41,145 nucleotides of DNA from Methanocorpusculaceae archaeon UBA425 (lineage in GTDB: Archaea > Halobacteriota > Methanomicrobia > Methanomicrobiales > Methanocorpusculaceae), in assembly GCA_002506085.1 (NCBI GenBank), contig DAWV01000021.1, forward strand, positions 111,903 through 153,047, written 5' to 3'. The notes under the pieces are model-generated. The model worked only from the letters and a program-made list of their open reading frames with translations, did no database searches and was not told the DNA's origin. Both the position numbers and the translations under genes were made by a program. This document shows positions 22,569 through 31,772 of this stretch, piece by piece (positions within the stretch are counted from its first letter, which is position 1; every line of letters starts with the position of its first letter).

Positions 22569-23756
22569 TTATCTCACATCCACGATTCTTGACAGTGTTC
22601 TAACCAGATCATATCCATCCCAGATAACATCGATATCCAATGCCTGACCAACGGGAACAATCCGGTCGATCCCTCTCAACTGATTATTCACCACAAACTC
22701 AGATAATTGTATCGGTGAAAGCCCATAATATACCAGAGTCTGATACTTCTCATTAACCATGCGGAAAATCGCATCAATATCCTTACACAAATATTGATAG
22801 AAATACCCGCAGGTCCCGCGCAGCTTATCAGCATCATCTGGCAGTTCTCTTAAGTCAGCAGCATACAGCACGTTTCCATAGCGTGTAACACCCATCACAG
22901 ACGGTTTTTCAATCGCCTCGATACAAAGCTTCATGAATTTATCAATCGCAGACACTGGTTGAAGCGTATACTTCTTTTCTGCAACAGCTGATACTGCATT
23001 CCAAAACCGCTGCTGTGCTTCGTGATAATGGTTCCCAGTCCAGACAACAAGCTGCGGGGAAGAACAGGCATTCTGATCCATGAGATACGTATCATTATAA
23101 AACGCATATGCAACTCTCTCCATCTCCTTTTCATCCGCCTTCAAAACTGCATCGGAATCAATTACTGCAAAGGAGTAACGGTCGGAAAATGCAATATCAA
23201 TCCCTCTTGGGGGAAGAGAAAACTTACGGATATACGCAATCGCTGAATCCCCGCCCCAGATGATCCTTCCCTGGGAGATTGAAGAGAAATATTCTGTAAC
23301 CTCATCCTCATGACCGTAACGGACAAAAGCAGTTGAAACTTTAATTTCAGCATATTTCGGATCTTCCAGAACCTGATTTACTGCACTGCAGATGATCTCG
23401 ATATGAGGATACTCTTTGGACGGAACACGGACAATATTGCCATTACCTGCAAGCAGTCCGAACACATAGGAAAATGCAAAATTTACCGGAACGTTCGACG
23501 GGGCAATGTGAAAAATTATTCCCCGGCCAAGTCGAATCTTCTGCTCTGCAAAATTTTCCTTCTTTTTATGGATGTTCGCTTTCCGACAGAAATATGCAAA
23601 CGAAATAATATCAGGGTACTGAACCGCTGTTTTATTTTTAAGCAGATTCTGTGAAAGGTCACCCAGAAAACTGCAGACAACATCAGCATAAGGTTCAAAC
23701 ACTATGTATTTCGGAACCGAATTTCCGACGATCCAGGTGATTTTACTTTCGTTCAT
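22569..23756 (-). CDS. luxC: LuxC-like acyl-CoA/acyl-protein reductase
   Basis: This ~395-residue protein belongs to the LuxC family of NADPH-dependent acyl reductases. The family's HIAPSNVPVNFAFSYVFGLL and VRVPSK segments (residues about 83-114) form the cofactor region. The catalytic Cys sits in MDQNACSSPQLV (Cys231 from the chosen start). LuxC takes an acyl group from LuxE and reduces it to an aldehyde. I place the start at the ATG at 23756, where homology begins. It still overlaps the LuxE gene by 14 bases, so the two are coupled, in the order luxE-luxC. The two-base gap to FabG suggests one mRNA. It is slightly shorter than the bacterial luminescence enzyme (about 480). Confidence 0.85.
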   Translation of the reverse strand: MNESKITWIVGNSVPKYIVFEPYADVVCSFLGDLSQNLLKNKTAVQYPDIISFAYFCRKANIHKKKENFAEQKIRLGRGIIFHIAPSNVPVNFAFSYVFGLLAGNGNIVRVPSKEYPHIEIICSAVNQVLEDPKYAEIKVSTAFVRYGHEDEVTEYFSSISQGRIIWGGDSAIAYIRKFSLPPRGIDIAFSDRYSFAVIDSDAVLKADEKEMERVAYAFYNDTYLMDQNACSSPQLVVWTGNHYHEAQQRFWNAVSAVAEKKYTLQPVSAIDKFMKLCIEAIEKPSVMGVTRYGNVLYAADLRELPDDADKLRGTCGYFYQYLCKDIDAIFRMVNEKYQTLVYYGLSPIQLSEFVVNNQLRGIDRIVPVGQALDIDVIWDGYDLVRTLSRIVDVR

Positions 23757-24822
23757 ATGTATCACTGCACCCCCTGATCTCAGCATTTTTTATTCTGCCA
23801 TGAATAACAAATGTCTTTCCGTGCCTGCCGCATGGACAGTCATCCTCTCCGATAAGTTCACCGATATCTTCCGTTAAAATGCTGTGTCCGGGATATGATT
23901 CTGGAAGGAGTGAGACCAACTGGACAATACCCGTCTCTCCAACCCCGCAAACGGAAAAATCATCCGGATTCCTGATAATGACATCCGAGTAGTTCGAAGC
24001 ATGCAGTCTTCCACACTCACACTCCATGAAAATCGATCCGGTCTGTTCAACCATGCCGTAATAATTCAGGACCGTAATATCTCCGCAGCGGCTGGCAAGA
24101 GATTTTTTAAATATCTCATTGTCCACCTGCTGATCGATCAGCTTCTTCCATCCCCCGCCATGGATCACAACTGCACCATCGAGTGGAAGCTTCGTGTCGA
24201 CCCGCTCCAGTTCCTTGAAGAAATGCTCCCAGATAATTGAGGTAAAACCAAAGAGCGTGATAGGCTCCCCGGCATACTTTCCCAAAAATGCATTGACTGC
24301 ATCCAAATCCAAATGCAGATCCTCATCAAGCGCATATGTCGCACCGCGTCCAAGCATTGAAAAGCCAATAATGCCCGCCCCTCGGGCAGAAAACATATTT
24401 CTATCTTTTAATACCGACTTTGAATCGATTATCAGCATTGGGCGGCGCTTATTCCCTAAAAACTCGGAACATATCTTTGTCAGAACCTTTGTCTGATTTG
24501 TTGAAGTTGTCCGGTCGAGATATATTTTTGAAACTCTCTGCCCCGTCGTCCCTGATGAGGTCATGGTTTTTACCACTGTCTCCTTCGGTACGTTCAAAAG
24601 GTCATACTCTTTAAACAGACGAACCGGCAGAAACGGGAACTCTTCTATTTTGTGCTCAGCAGATGCATCATAAGCCAGAATGTCAAGAATTTTTTTGTAG
24701 ATACTGCAGTTTGCATAACTATTCTTTGTCAAATTTCCAAGCTCTGTTTCATACAACTGGATTTTTTCTTCATGGGACAAAGAGAACGGCTCCTCTGTGA
24801 GCAGTTTTTCAACAACTGACAT
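23743..24822 (-). CDS. luxE: LuxE-like acyl-protein synthetase
   Basis: This 359-residue protein is a LuxE/PaaK-type adenylate-forming enzyme. The P-loop MTSSGTTGQ lies at residues 87-95. The central GFTSIIWEHFF and NYYGMVEQTGSIF segments match LuxE. The C-terminal CPCGRHGKTFVIHGRIKNAE resembles the LuxE/PaaK tail. LuxE activates a carboxylic acid and passes it to LuxC. The start overlaps the ligase stop by one base and the end overlaps luxC by 14. Having both LuxE and a separate acyl-AMP ligase suggests two activation steps or two acyl substrates. Confidence 0.85.
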   Translation of the reverse strand: MSVVEKLLTEEPFSLSHEEKIQLYETELGNLTKNSYANCSIYKKILDILAYDASAEHKIEEFPFLPVRLFKEYDLLNVPKETVVKTMTSSGTTGQRVSKIYLDRTTSTNQTKVLTKICSEFLGNKRRPMLIIDSKSVLKDRNMFSARGAGIIGFSMLGRGATYALDEDLHLDLDAVNAFLGKYAGEPITLFGFTSIIWEHFFKELERVDTKLPLDGAVVIHGGGWKKLIDQQVDNEIFKKSLASRCGDITVLNYYGMVEQTGSIFMECECGRLHASNYSDVIIRNPDDFSVCGVGETGIVQLVSLLPESYPGHSILTEDIGELIGEDDCPCGRHGKTFVIHGRIKNAEIRGCSDTYERK

Positions 24823-26216
24823 CAGACCTCCTCCAGATGGGTATACAGGACCTTGCCTGCTTCATTCCGCGGAATCGCAGGAATATAAGCTGAAGAAAAC
24901 GCCGCAGGGTTCAGCCCTGTCTTTTCACTGACGAAATGTCTCACTTCCTCGCATTTAGTTTCATCAGTAACAAAGATCTTCATATGGTCATCCGCCCCGC
25001 CCACGGCACAGTCGTATCCTTTTGATTTTAGGAGACCCTCAACCTCATCAAGGTTTACCCGATTGCCGTAGATCTTCAGGAATCTTTTTTTGCGGCCGAC
25101 AATATAGAAAAATCCATCCTCATCCATCTCAGCCATATCTCCGGTCAGGAGAACTCCATACCGTTCATCACCTTTTGCAAGATCTTCCACGGCATCAGCA
25201 TAACCGAGAGTGACATTTGCTCCCTCGTAAACAAGCTCCCCGATAATATGGGGAGCAGTGATCGTATTCTCAGTTTCGTCAATGAGCCGGAACTTTCCAT
25301 ACGGGATTGCAATTCCCATGCTTCCGGCTTTGGAAATGGCATATTCCCACGGAAGATAGGACATCCGTGCGGTGGCCTCGGACTGGCCGTACATAATGAT
25401 GAGCTTTATGCCCTTCTCTTTGCAGACCATGGCAAACTCTAGAGACAACTCTTTGGACAACTTGCCTCCCGCCTGTGTAACGTATGAGAGCGACGGCAGA
25501 TCCATGCGTGCAAATCTGAGTTTCTTGAGCATCTCGTATGTGTAGGGAACTCCTCCAAACGTTGTTACTTTCTGCTCTTTGAGCAGTGTCCAGAACGACT
25601 TGCTCATGAGTGAAGCATCTGTCAAAATTACGGTGGCACCGGCTGCAAGATGGGTGTGAAGAATAGATAGGCCGTAGGTATAGCTCATGGGAAGGGTAGT
25701 TATAGCGCGGTCCTCTCTGGTAATATGCAGATATTCTATAATCGAATATGTGTTACTCTCAATATTTTTGTAGGACTGCCGGACCAGTTTCGGGCTTCCG
25801 GTACTGCCGGACGTTGTTAAAAGGAGTGCAAGTTCCGGATAGAGATCATGTTCTTTCTGGTAGCCGGTTTTTGTCAGTTCATACGCTCCGTATGAGTACA
25901 CACATTCTTTTTCAGAAAACTGTTTTGGTGCCCACACGAAGGAGGGCTGATACGTATGTTCCAGTTCGGAATACAACTCTCTGTCGACATCAGGATTGAT
26001 CAGGACAGGAACTATTCTAGCACGCAGAAATCCCAGATATCCGGCAACTGACTCGAGGTTGTTGCTGCACACACAAAATACGAGAGAACGTTTCCCGATG
26101 AAACCGGCAATTCTGTCTGCCTCTTCCAGTAATTTCTGATACGCGATTTCAACACCAGTATCTGTTATCAAAGCTGTTTTTTGTCCGTGATTCTCGAGCG
26201 AGTTGAAAAATGACAT
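24822..26216 (-). CDS. Acyl-AMP ligase (ANL superfamily), probably loads the ACP
   Basis: This 464-residue protein is an ANL adenylate-forming ligase. Motif A3 TTSGSTGSPK is at about 134-143, A5-like YGQSEATAR follows, the A7/A8 region is LLTGDMAEMDEDGFFYIVGR and KIYGNRVNLDEVE, and the A10 Lys is about 455 in PRNEAGK. It is short for the family but complete. It should activate a carboxylic acid as acyl-AMP and attach it to the phosphopantetheine arm of the ACP encoded 29 bases upstream. Specificity cannot be read from the sequence; the small size and the glycan context suggest a short acid (inference). Confidence 0.87.
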   Translation of the reverse strand: MSFFNSLENHGQKTALITDTGVEIAYQKLLEEADRIAGFIGKRSLVFCVCSNNLESVAGYLGFLRARIVPVLINPDVDRELYSELEHTYQPSFVWAPKQFSEKECVYSYGAYELTKTGYQKEHDLYPELALLLTTSGSTGSPKLVRQSYKNIESNTYSIIEYLHITREDRAITTLPMSYTYGLSILHTHLAAGATVILTDASLMSKSFWTLLKEQKVTTFGGVPYTYEMLKKLRFARMDLPSLSYVTQAGGKLSKELSLEFAMVCKEKGIKLIIMYGQSEATARMSYLPWEYAISKAGSMGIAIPYGKFRLIDETENTITAPHIIGELVYEGANVTLGYADAVEDLAKGDERYGVLLTGDMAEMDEDGFFYIVGRKKRFLKIYGNRVNLDEVEGLLKSKGYDCAVGGADDHMKIFVTDETKCEEVRHFVSEKTGLNPAAFSSAYIPAIPRNEAGKVLYTHLEEV

Positions 26217-26245
26217 GGGCGGTTACCATAAACACATTGAGTTAT

Positions 26246-26482
26246 TTAAAACTCAATGTCGTATTTAGCAAGTATTTCTTTTCCTTTTTCATAAGAGGAG
26301 AGATCGATGATATCATCCGTTTCCATCATGATGTCAAAAGCATCTTCAAGGGCTGCAATCAAACTCATATGCCCAACCGAATCCCATTCTGGAATACTCT
26401 GATATGTTAATCCTGCAAGTTTTGACTCTTCGATTCCGAAGGCTTCTGTGAAAGCACTGTTGTATTTTTCCACGTTGGACAT
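26246..26482 (-). CDS. acp: Acyl carrier protein
   Basis: This 78-residue acidic protein is an ACP-like carrier. The phosphopantetheine site is Ser35 in EWDSVGHMSLIAALED, matching the DS-hydrophobic motif at the start of helix 2, and the rest folds as a four-helix ACP (FDIMMETDDI is helix 3 territory). A dedicated AcpS is encoded 35 bases upstream and an acyl-AMP ligase 29 bases downstream, so the carrier, its activator and its loader form one unit. ACPs are rare in methanogens, and none is needed for isoprenoid lipids. The codon use fits the surrounding locus. Confidence 0.88.
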   Translation of the reverse strand: MSNVEKYNSAFTEAFGIEESKLAGLTYQSIPEWDSVGHMSLIAALEDAFDIMMETDDIIDLSSYEKGKEILAKYDIEF

Positions 26483-26517
26483 AGATGTTAGTTATTCTCT
26501 TTCTGTTGTCTTATAGT

Positions 26518-26895
26518 TTATTTTTCATTGGTGTATATGATAACGAAAGCTATGGCAGATGTTTCCGAGTGGCTAAGGCTAATGTCTGTCTTTAAGCAAC
26601 GAATAGTTTGATTATCAGTGTGGAATCTCAGATAAGGTCGTCCATTTTCTTTGAGATATACCTCTATTTTATTTCTTTCCAGATAAAGATCCATACCTGA
26701 GAGAGCTTTAATGACTGCTTCCTTTGCAGCGAAGCGTGCGGCGAAATGCTGAGCAGGGTTAGCTTTAGAGAGGCAGTAGGTTTGTTCCGAGGGGGAGAAA
26801 CAAAGGTTGAGGAAGGTTTTAGATATTGTTTTGCTTTCATTGAAGCGGGATATGGTGACGATATCCACACCTGAAAAGATGGAATTCATGCTCAT
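26518..26895 (-). CDS. acpS: Holo-ACP synthase (4'-phosphopantetheinyl transferase, AcpS type)
   Basis: This 125-residue protein matches the AcpS family. GVDIVTISRF holds the metal-binding Asp11. FAARFAAKEAVIKAL holds the Glu59 and Lys of the CoA site. ISLSHSETSAIAFVI is the C-terminal SHSxxxA motif. It transfers phosphopantetheine from CoA to the Ser of the ACP. It lies seven bases after ptmE and 35 before acp, so carrier-protein maturation is co-regulated with sugar synthesis. The length is normal. Together with acp it makes the cassette self-sufficient after transfer into a host without fatty-acid synthase. Confidence 0.9.
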   Translation of the reverse strand: MSMNSIFSGVDIVTISRFNESKTISKTFLNLCFSPSEQTYCLSKANPAQHFAARFAAKEAVIKALSGMDLYLERNKIEVYLKENGRPYLRFHTDNQTIRCLKTDISLSHSETSAIAFVIIYTNEK

Positions 26896-26902
26896 AGATA
26901 TC

Positions 26903-27946
26903 CTATAGCAACTTATTAAGCATTTTTGTCATCTCATCAACCTGACCCATATCAGACCACTGCCCTTCGCTGATCGGATATACGCCGACCGGTTTTCCAG
27001 CATCCATGCACTTCTGCACAACATCAGTCATATGAATGAACGTATCTTTAGGGATCTCAGATAAAAATTCCGCCTCTACCACGTAGTAACCGGTATTAAC
27101 CAGATATGACAAGGTTGGTTTTTCTACCATGCTCTCAATATACCCTGCTTTATTCATCTGAATGGTCCCGTAAGGAATCGTGATCTTTTTCACTGCGCAT
27201 ACCATCGTAACCAGATTCTGCATCTTCTTATGATACTGATAGATCTTATCATAAGCTGCATCGATCAGGATATCACAGTTGGTCATAAAAAACGTCCCGC
27301 TGATCTTTCCTTCAAGAAGTTTCAAACCTCCTGCTGTTCCAAGAGGTTCCTTTTCATCAGCAAAATCGATCGCATAGGGAATCTCCGGATCGGAATAATA
27401 TGCCTTGATCAGCTCCTTCTGATGATTCACCACCATCGTAAAACGAGTACATCCATACTTTTCGAAATGCTGCATAATATGCATCGTAATCGGTACATCA
27501 CCGATCGGGATCAGAGGTTTTGGGAGAACTTTCGTATAAGGGTACAGGCGTGTCCCTTTCCCGCCTGCCATGATCACAACAGGAATATGCAGATTTGCAG
27601 GCGGGAGTGAAGCAGTTTCATCCTCGAAAATAATCGACAGGATCCTGCCTTCTGCATCCAAAACAGGCAGTGCTTTGTAATCTGACTTGATTTTTTTGAT
27701 CACTCCCGCATCGACGGAATCACTTTCACGCAGAAATTTGAAGTTCCGGTTTGCAACATCCATGACATTGCAGGACAGATCACCGCCGCGAATAATATAC
27801 CTGCGGATATCGCCATCAGTTATGACCGCGAGAATCTTCTTATCACTGCAGACAAAAGCGACACCTTTCGCTGTCGCATCTATAACAGACATTGCCTCAA
27901 GCACAGTGGCTTCGGGTGAAACTAAATAGCTGCTGATTTCAGTCAT
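26903..27946 (-). CDS. ptmE: PtmE-like CBS-domain sugar-1-phosphate nucleotidyltransferase
   Basis: This 347-residue protein has two CBS motifs at the N-terminus (residues about 1-120, with ILAVITDGDIRRYII and ALPVLDAEGRILSIIF) and a C-terminal nucleotidyltransferase domain opening with VVIMAGGKGTRLYPYTKVLPK. This architecture is that of PtmE, which makes GDP-GlcN(Ac) for the GDP-linked legionaminate route of Campylobacter. The CBS pair may sense a nucleotide. It overlaps legC by four bases and precedes acpS by seven. Use of GTP is inferred from the family, not visible in the sequence. Confidence 0.85.
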   Translation of the reverse strand: MTEISSYLVSPEATVLEAMSVIDATAKGVAFVCSDKKILAVITDGDIRRYIIRGGDLSCNVMDVANRNFKFLRESDSVDAGVIKKIKSDYKALPVLDAEGRILSIIFEDETASLPPANLHIPVVIMAGGKGTRLYPYTKVLPKPLIPIGDVPITMHIMQHFEKYGCTRFTMVVNHQKELIKAYYSDPEIPYAIDFADEKEPLGTAGGLKLLEGKISGTFFMTNCDILIDAAYDKIYQYHKKMQNLVTMVCAVKKITIPYGTIQMNKAGYIESMVEKPTLSYLVNTGYYVVEAEFLSEIPKDTFIHMTDVVQKCMDAGKPVGVYPISEGQWSDMGQVDEMTKMLNKLL

Positions 27947-29091
27947 TTCTCTCCCCTTTTTTCAAATTCGTGAATCAAATTAGATACATGTATCACATCA
28001 TCTTTATTCAGATTTGTGCTGCACGGAATGTTGACTACATGCTCCCAGAAGTACTGAGCATTTTCAATACAATAGTTTCGTGAATGGATAAACGGAGGCA
28101 GAGCATGGATCAGATGCCATATCGGGCGGGACTGGACATTGTTCGCTCCAAGATACGTTATCAATTCATCACGCTTTTCTGTCAGATAGCTGTAGAACCA
28201 ATAGTTTGACCTTGTGTCTGCTCTGAACGGATATAAGGGAATGCCGTTCTCAACATAAGTATTATAATTTGCATGTTTAATTGAAATAAAATCCTCAAGC
28301 TGCTCAAGTTGTGCCACACCAACAGCCGCCTGAAGATTTGTCATGCGGTAATTATAACCAACCTCATTATGCTTGAAATACACCGCATCATCCTTTGCCT
28401 GGGTCGAAAGATAACGGGCTTTTTCAAGAAGTCCGGTGTTCTCCGAGATCAGCATTCCGCCGCCGCCCGTTGTAATTATTTTATTTCCATTGAACGAAAG
28501 TGCCCCCATATCTCCAATCGTTCCGGCAAATTTACCTATAAATACTCCGGATTTTATATAACTTCCCACCGCCTCGGTTGCATCTTCAATGATTTTAAAC
28601 CCATATCTGGATTTAAGTTCCATGAGTTTTTCCATATTGGCAATATTTCCAAAGACGTGAACAACTATCACTGCAGAGATGTGTTTGCCGTTGACTTTGT
28701 CGATGAGTTTTCCATCCCGCATTTCACACTCCTCAGCACAAAAGCGTTCAAGCTTATCCATATCCATGCAGAGCGTATCATCGCAGTCCATGAAAACCGG
28801 CTCGGCGTTCACATATCTCACCGGGTTAACTGCTGCAACAAATGTCAGCGTCGGCACAATAACTTCATCCCCCGCTTTTACCCCGCAGCATATCAATGAA
28901 AGGTGCAGGGCTGCCGTTCCGGACTGGCAGGCAACCGCATCTGGAGTATGCACATACTCAGCCATCATTTTTTCCATGCGGTTGATATAAGCCCCGCCTG
29001 TTGAAACCCACTCCTGAGTAATGGCATCGTCAACATATTTTTTTTCGTTCCCTTTGAGATTCGGGACAGATAATGGAATGAATTTGCTCAT
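27943..29091 (-). CDS. legC: LegC-like PLP aminotransferase
   Basis: This 382-residue protein is a DegT/DnrJ/EryC1 sugar aminotransferase of the LegC type (STGGAYINRMEKMMAEYV at residues 30-47). PLP-binding elements are QSGTAALHLSLIC, the aspartate in KIIEDATEAVGS and the Schiff-base Lys in SFNGNKIITTGGGG. It aminates the 4-keto sugar made by LegB to give the 4-amino GDP-sugar. It lies 14 bases after legB and overlaps ptmE by four bases. Complete and of normal length. Confidence 0.9.
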   Translation of the reverse strand: MSKFIPLSVPNLKGNEKKYVDDAITQEWVSTGGAYINRMEKMMAEYVHTPDAVACQSGTAALHLSLICCGVKAGDEVIVPTLTFVAAVNPVRYVNAEPVFMDCDDTLCMDMDKLERFCAEECEMRDGKLIDKVNGKHISAVIVVHVFGNIANMEKLMELKSRYGFKIIEDATEAVGSYIKSGVFIGKFAGTIGDMGALSFNGNKIITTGGGGMLISENTGLLEKARYLSTQAKDDAVYFKHNEVGYNYRMTNLQAAVGVAQLEQLEDFISIKHANYNTYVENGIPLYPFRADTRSNYWFYSYLTEKRDELITYLGANNVQSRPIWHLIHALPPFIHSRNYCIENAQYFWEHVVNIPCSTNLNKDDVIHVSNLIHEFEKRGEK

Positions 29092-29105
29092 GCAGAACCG
29101 CTTCC

Positions 29106-30089
29106 TTATAAATTATAAATATCAGTTTTGTAGCTGTTAAGGTTTTGCTTCATCCATTCCACTGTTTCTGCAAGCCCTTCAGCAAGTGAGTATTCCGGTT
29201 TCCATCCGGTTAGTTTCCTGATCTTCTCATTAGATCCAAACAGACGGTTCACCTCGCTTTTCTCCGGACGCAGCCTCTGATCGTCACAAATTATTTCCGC
29301 ATCAGGATTTATCAGATTGATCATCTCTTGTGCCAGATCTCCAATGGAGATCTCATACTGGGAAGCGATATTGATCTCCTGACCGATTGCATCATCACAG
29401 TTTGCAATACTGACAAAGCCCTTCACCGTATCTTTTACATATGTGTAATCACGGGTGGGTGTGAGAGAGCCAAGTTTGATCTCTTTAGCTCCAGAGAGCA
29501 GTTGTGTGATGATGGTTGGGATCACTGCACGTGCCGATTGTCGCGGGCCAAACGTATTAAATGGACGAACTATTGATATCGGCAGATCAAAACTTCGATA
29601 GAAACTTTCAGCAAGACGGTCGGCGCCTATCTTCGTTGCTGAGTAGGGTGACTGACCCTGATAGGGGTGCTTTTCATCGATCGGCACGTATTGTGCCGTC
29701 CCATAGACCTCTGACGTAGAAGTAACAAGTACTCTTTCGGTGTCCAGATCACGCGCTGCCTGGAGGACATTGAGTGTCCCTTTTATGTTCGTATCCACAT
29801 AGGAATCAGGTGAGTGGTAGCTAAACGGAATGGCAATAAGTGCTGCCAGGTGATACACTGTGTCGATTCCTTTCATTGCCTCCCGAACACCGTTTGGATC
29901 GCGAATGTCTCCTGCGAATATCTCTATCTTGTCTTTTGTTTCCTTCGGGAGTGTGTCAATCCACCCCCAGGAATTGAAAGAGTTGTAATAGACAAATGCA
30001 CGAATCGTATTATTTGTATTTTCGGCCAGATACTCTGTAAGATGGCTGCCGATGAAGCCGTCTGCGCCGGTGATGAGGATAGAGGACAT
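29106..30089 (-). CDS. legB: LegB-like NDP-GlcNAc 4,6-dehydratase
   Basis: This 327-residue protein is an extended SDR. It has TGADGFIGSHL at residues 7-17, catalytic YSATK, TSTSEVYGTA with the catalytic Thr, and NTFGPRQSARAVIP. It matches the LegB subgroup, which dehydrates GDP-GlcNAc to the 4-keto-6-deoxy sugar. It is the first gene of an operon of nine: legB-legC-ptmE-acpS-acp-ligase-luxE-luxC-fabG. A TATA-like TTTATATCT lies about 60 bases upstream. Alternative UDP-sugar dehydratases share the fold, but ptmE and legC beside it support the GDP route. Confidence 0.88.
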   Translation of the reverse strand: MSSILITGADGFIGSHLTEYLAENTNNTIRAFVYYNSFNSWGWIDTLPKETKDKIEIFAGDIRDPNGVREAMKGIDTVYHLAALIAIPFSYHSPDSYVDTNIKGTLNVLQAARDLDTERVLVTSTSEVYGTAQYVPIDEKHPYQGQSPYSATKIGADRLAESFYRSFDLPISIVRPFNTFGPRQSARAVIPTIITQLLSGAKEIKLGSLTPTRDYTYVKDTVKGFVSIANCDDAIGQEINIASQYEISIGDLAQEMINLINPDAEIICDDQRLRPEKSEVNRLFGSNEKIRKLTGWKPEYSLAEGLAETVEWMKQNLNSYKTDIYNL

Positions 30090-30147
30090 TATTAATTAAT
30101 AGTTGTAGCTATGAAATATAGATTACGAGTCGATGATAAGGAAAGGG

Positions 30148-30158
30148 AGATATAAACC
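30148..30158 (-). promoter_or_regulatory. TATA-like box for the legB operon
   Basis: On the minus strand GGTTTATATCT is a good archaeal TATA box. Initiation about 25 bases downstream would leave a ~35-base leader before the legB ATG. It overlaps the 3' end of the upstream membrane-protein gene region only marginally, so legB probably has its own promoter. Confidence 0.5.
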
Positions 30159-30161
30159 CAC

Positions 30162-31772
30162 TCACTTGCAGAGAAGAAGAGGAGATTGATATATTATATT
30201 AATGTTTTGAAAATTTTGAATATATTGGGACATCTTATATGGATATACTACAGACCAATCATTATTCGTTGCGGGGGCAGACAACAATCGAGGATTGACT
30301 AGAAGATAATTTGAGAGGAATAGTGGTGTATTGGAATCAATTCTTTGTATAATATTATCTGGATATATCTGTATTTTTGTATCATAATACTGGGAATTTA
30401 ACTGGTATAACAACATATTTATCAATCCACATGAGGTGAAATCACAATACACCCCATTTTCATTATTAATATATGAATCACTCCATCTTGCGGCAGCATC
30501 ATTTAATTCCGGATAGTTATTTTGATTATATGTGATAACAGCATCTGCAGCATGAATAATAGAGAATAATAGGAATAGTATTAGTAATATCTTAATAAAT
30601 ATTGTTAATAGATTAGGTTTGTGATTTAATTTTGATTTACAACAATGTCCAAAATTGGAGGTCAAAATCCAAATACGAGGAATTAGCATACAGGTAAATA
30701 AAAAAACTAAAATGAAAAATCCCGTTGATCCTACTAGCACTCTTAAAAAACCAAATATCCCAAAACTAATATAACAAGATAGTAATAAATAATCTATCTG
30801 TGGAGTGGTATTGTTTTTATTAATGAATATAATTACCAAATAATAACTCATAAATATAAACATGAATCCATAGAGAATATATCCTATAAAGGAATATGTA
30901 GCCCCTCCAGTAAGTATTGCCCCATCACCCGTTCCACCACCACTAAATAATGATGTAATAAATTCAGAGAAATTATCTAGATTTCCATTTCTTCTAAAGA
31001 AATTCAATGCGATATTGTATATGAAATCCATATATACGAGTAATAATATGGAAAATAAACATTGAAACATAATCCCTTTTTTTTCAAAATTATGTAATGA
31101 TATATTTATTAATGGATTGGTTGAATTAGTAATACGCCTTATTATCATAAAGACTAAAATTAGGATAATATATATAAGAGATATTAAACAATAGAGTGGA
31201 TAAACATCATATGATGTATAATAAAGCAAGAGTATACATACAGATTGGAGGAGGATAAATTTTTTATAGGATATTCTCTTATTTAGGTACAAGATCATTA
31301 TTAATAATGCCAATATTAAATAAAAAAGACCGAGTGAGTGAGTAGCAATACTATAACTTTGTATAAAATTTGCTGAAAGCTGAATTATTGTTGCAAAACT
31401 CGCTATCAATTTATTTTTTGATAACGTATATGAGATAGTGTATACTAATATTGCTGTTGGTAACAATACCCATGGAATGGTAAATATTGTGGTGATTTCC
31501 ATTCCAGAAAGAAAGGATATAATTAAATAAAATAAGTGGGCAATCACAAAAGATACCGATGTCACCTCTCCATTATAATATTCTTGAAATAATGGCATAC
31601 CTATATTGTATGGTGCATATTCTGGAACAATAAATGTGGAGTTATATATTATGTAACAATAGTATATTATAAATAATAATAACAATAATTTGAAGAGTTG
31701 ACGCTTTTGGTTTGTGCGGGTATTTTTTTGTCTTTGTCTATTATCATAACTTTTATAAATCCTGTGCAACAT
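30162..31772 (-). CDS. Polytopic membrane protein, candidate glycan polymerase or GT-C enzyme
   Basis: This 536-residue protein has about 11-12 hydrophobic segments, a basic N-terminus (YKSYDNRQRQKNTRTNQKRQ) and a hydrophilic C-terminal domain of about 120 residues after the last helix (DAVITYNQNNYPELNDAAAR and on). This layout resembles archaeal GT-C glycosyltransferases or Wzy-like polymerases, which act on lipid-linked sugars outside the membrane. No definitive motif is seen; an early EYAPYN... segment could hold the acidic residue of a GT-C first loop. The coding sequence is very AT-rich. It follows the capsule-type transferase gene with a 150-bp gap. Confidence 0.6.
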   Translation of the reverse strand: MLHRIYKSYDNRQRQKNTRTNQKRQLFKLLLLLFIIYYCYIIYNSTFIVPEYAPYNIGMPLFQEYYNGEVTSVSFVIAHLFYLIISFLSGMEITTIFTIPWVLLPTAILVYTISYTLSKNKLIASFATIIQLSANFIQSYSIATHSLGLFYLILALLIMILYLNKRISYKKFILLQSVCILLLYYTSYDVYPLYCLISLIYIILILVFMIIRRITNSTNPLINISLHNFEKKGIMFQCLFSILLLVYMDFIYNIALNFFRRNGNLDNFSEFITSLFSGGGTGDGAILTGGATYSFIGYILYGFMFIFMSYYLVIIFINKNNTTPQIDYLLLSCYISFGIFGFLRVLVGSTGFFILVFLFTCMLIPRIWILTSNFGHCCKSKLNHKPNLLTIFIKILLILFLLFSIIHAADAVITYNQNNYPELNDAAARWSDSYINNENGVYCDFTSCGLINMLLYQLNSQYYDTKIQIYPDNIIQRIDSNTPLFLSNYLLVNPRLLSAPATNNDWSVVYPYKMSQYIQNFQNINIIYQSPLLLCK

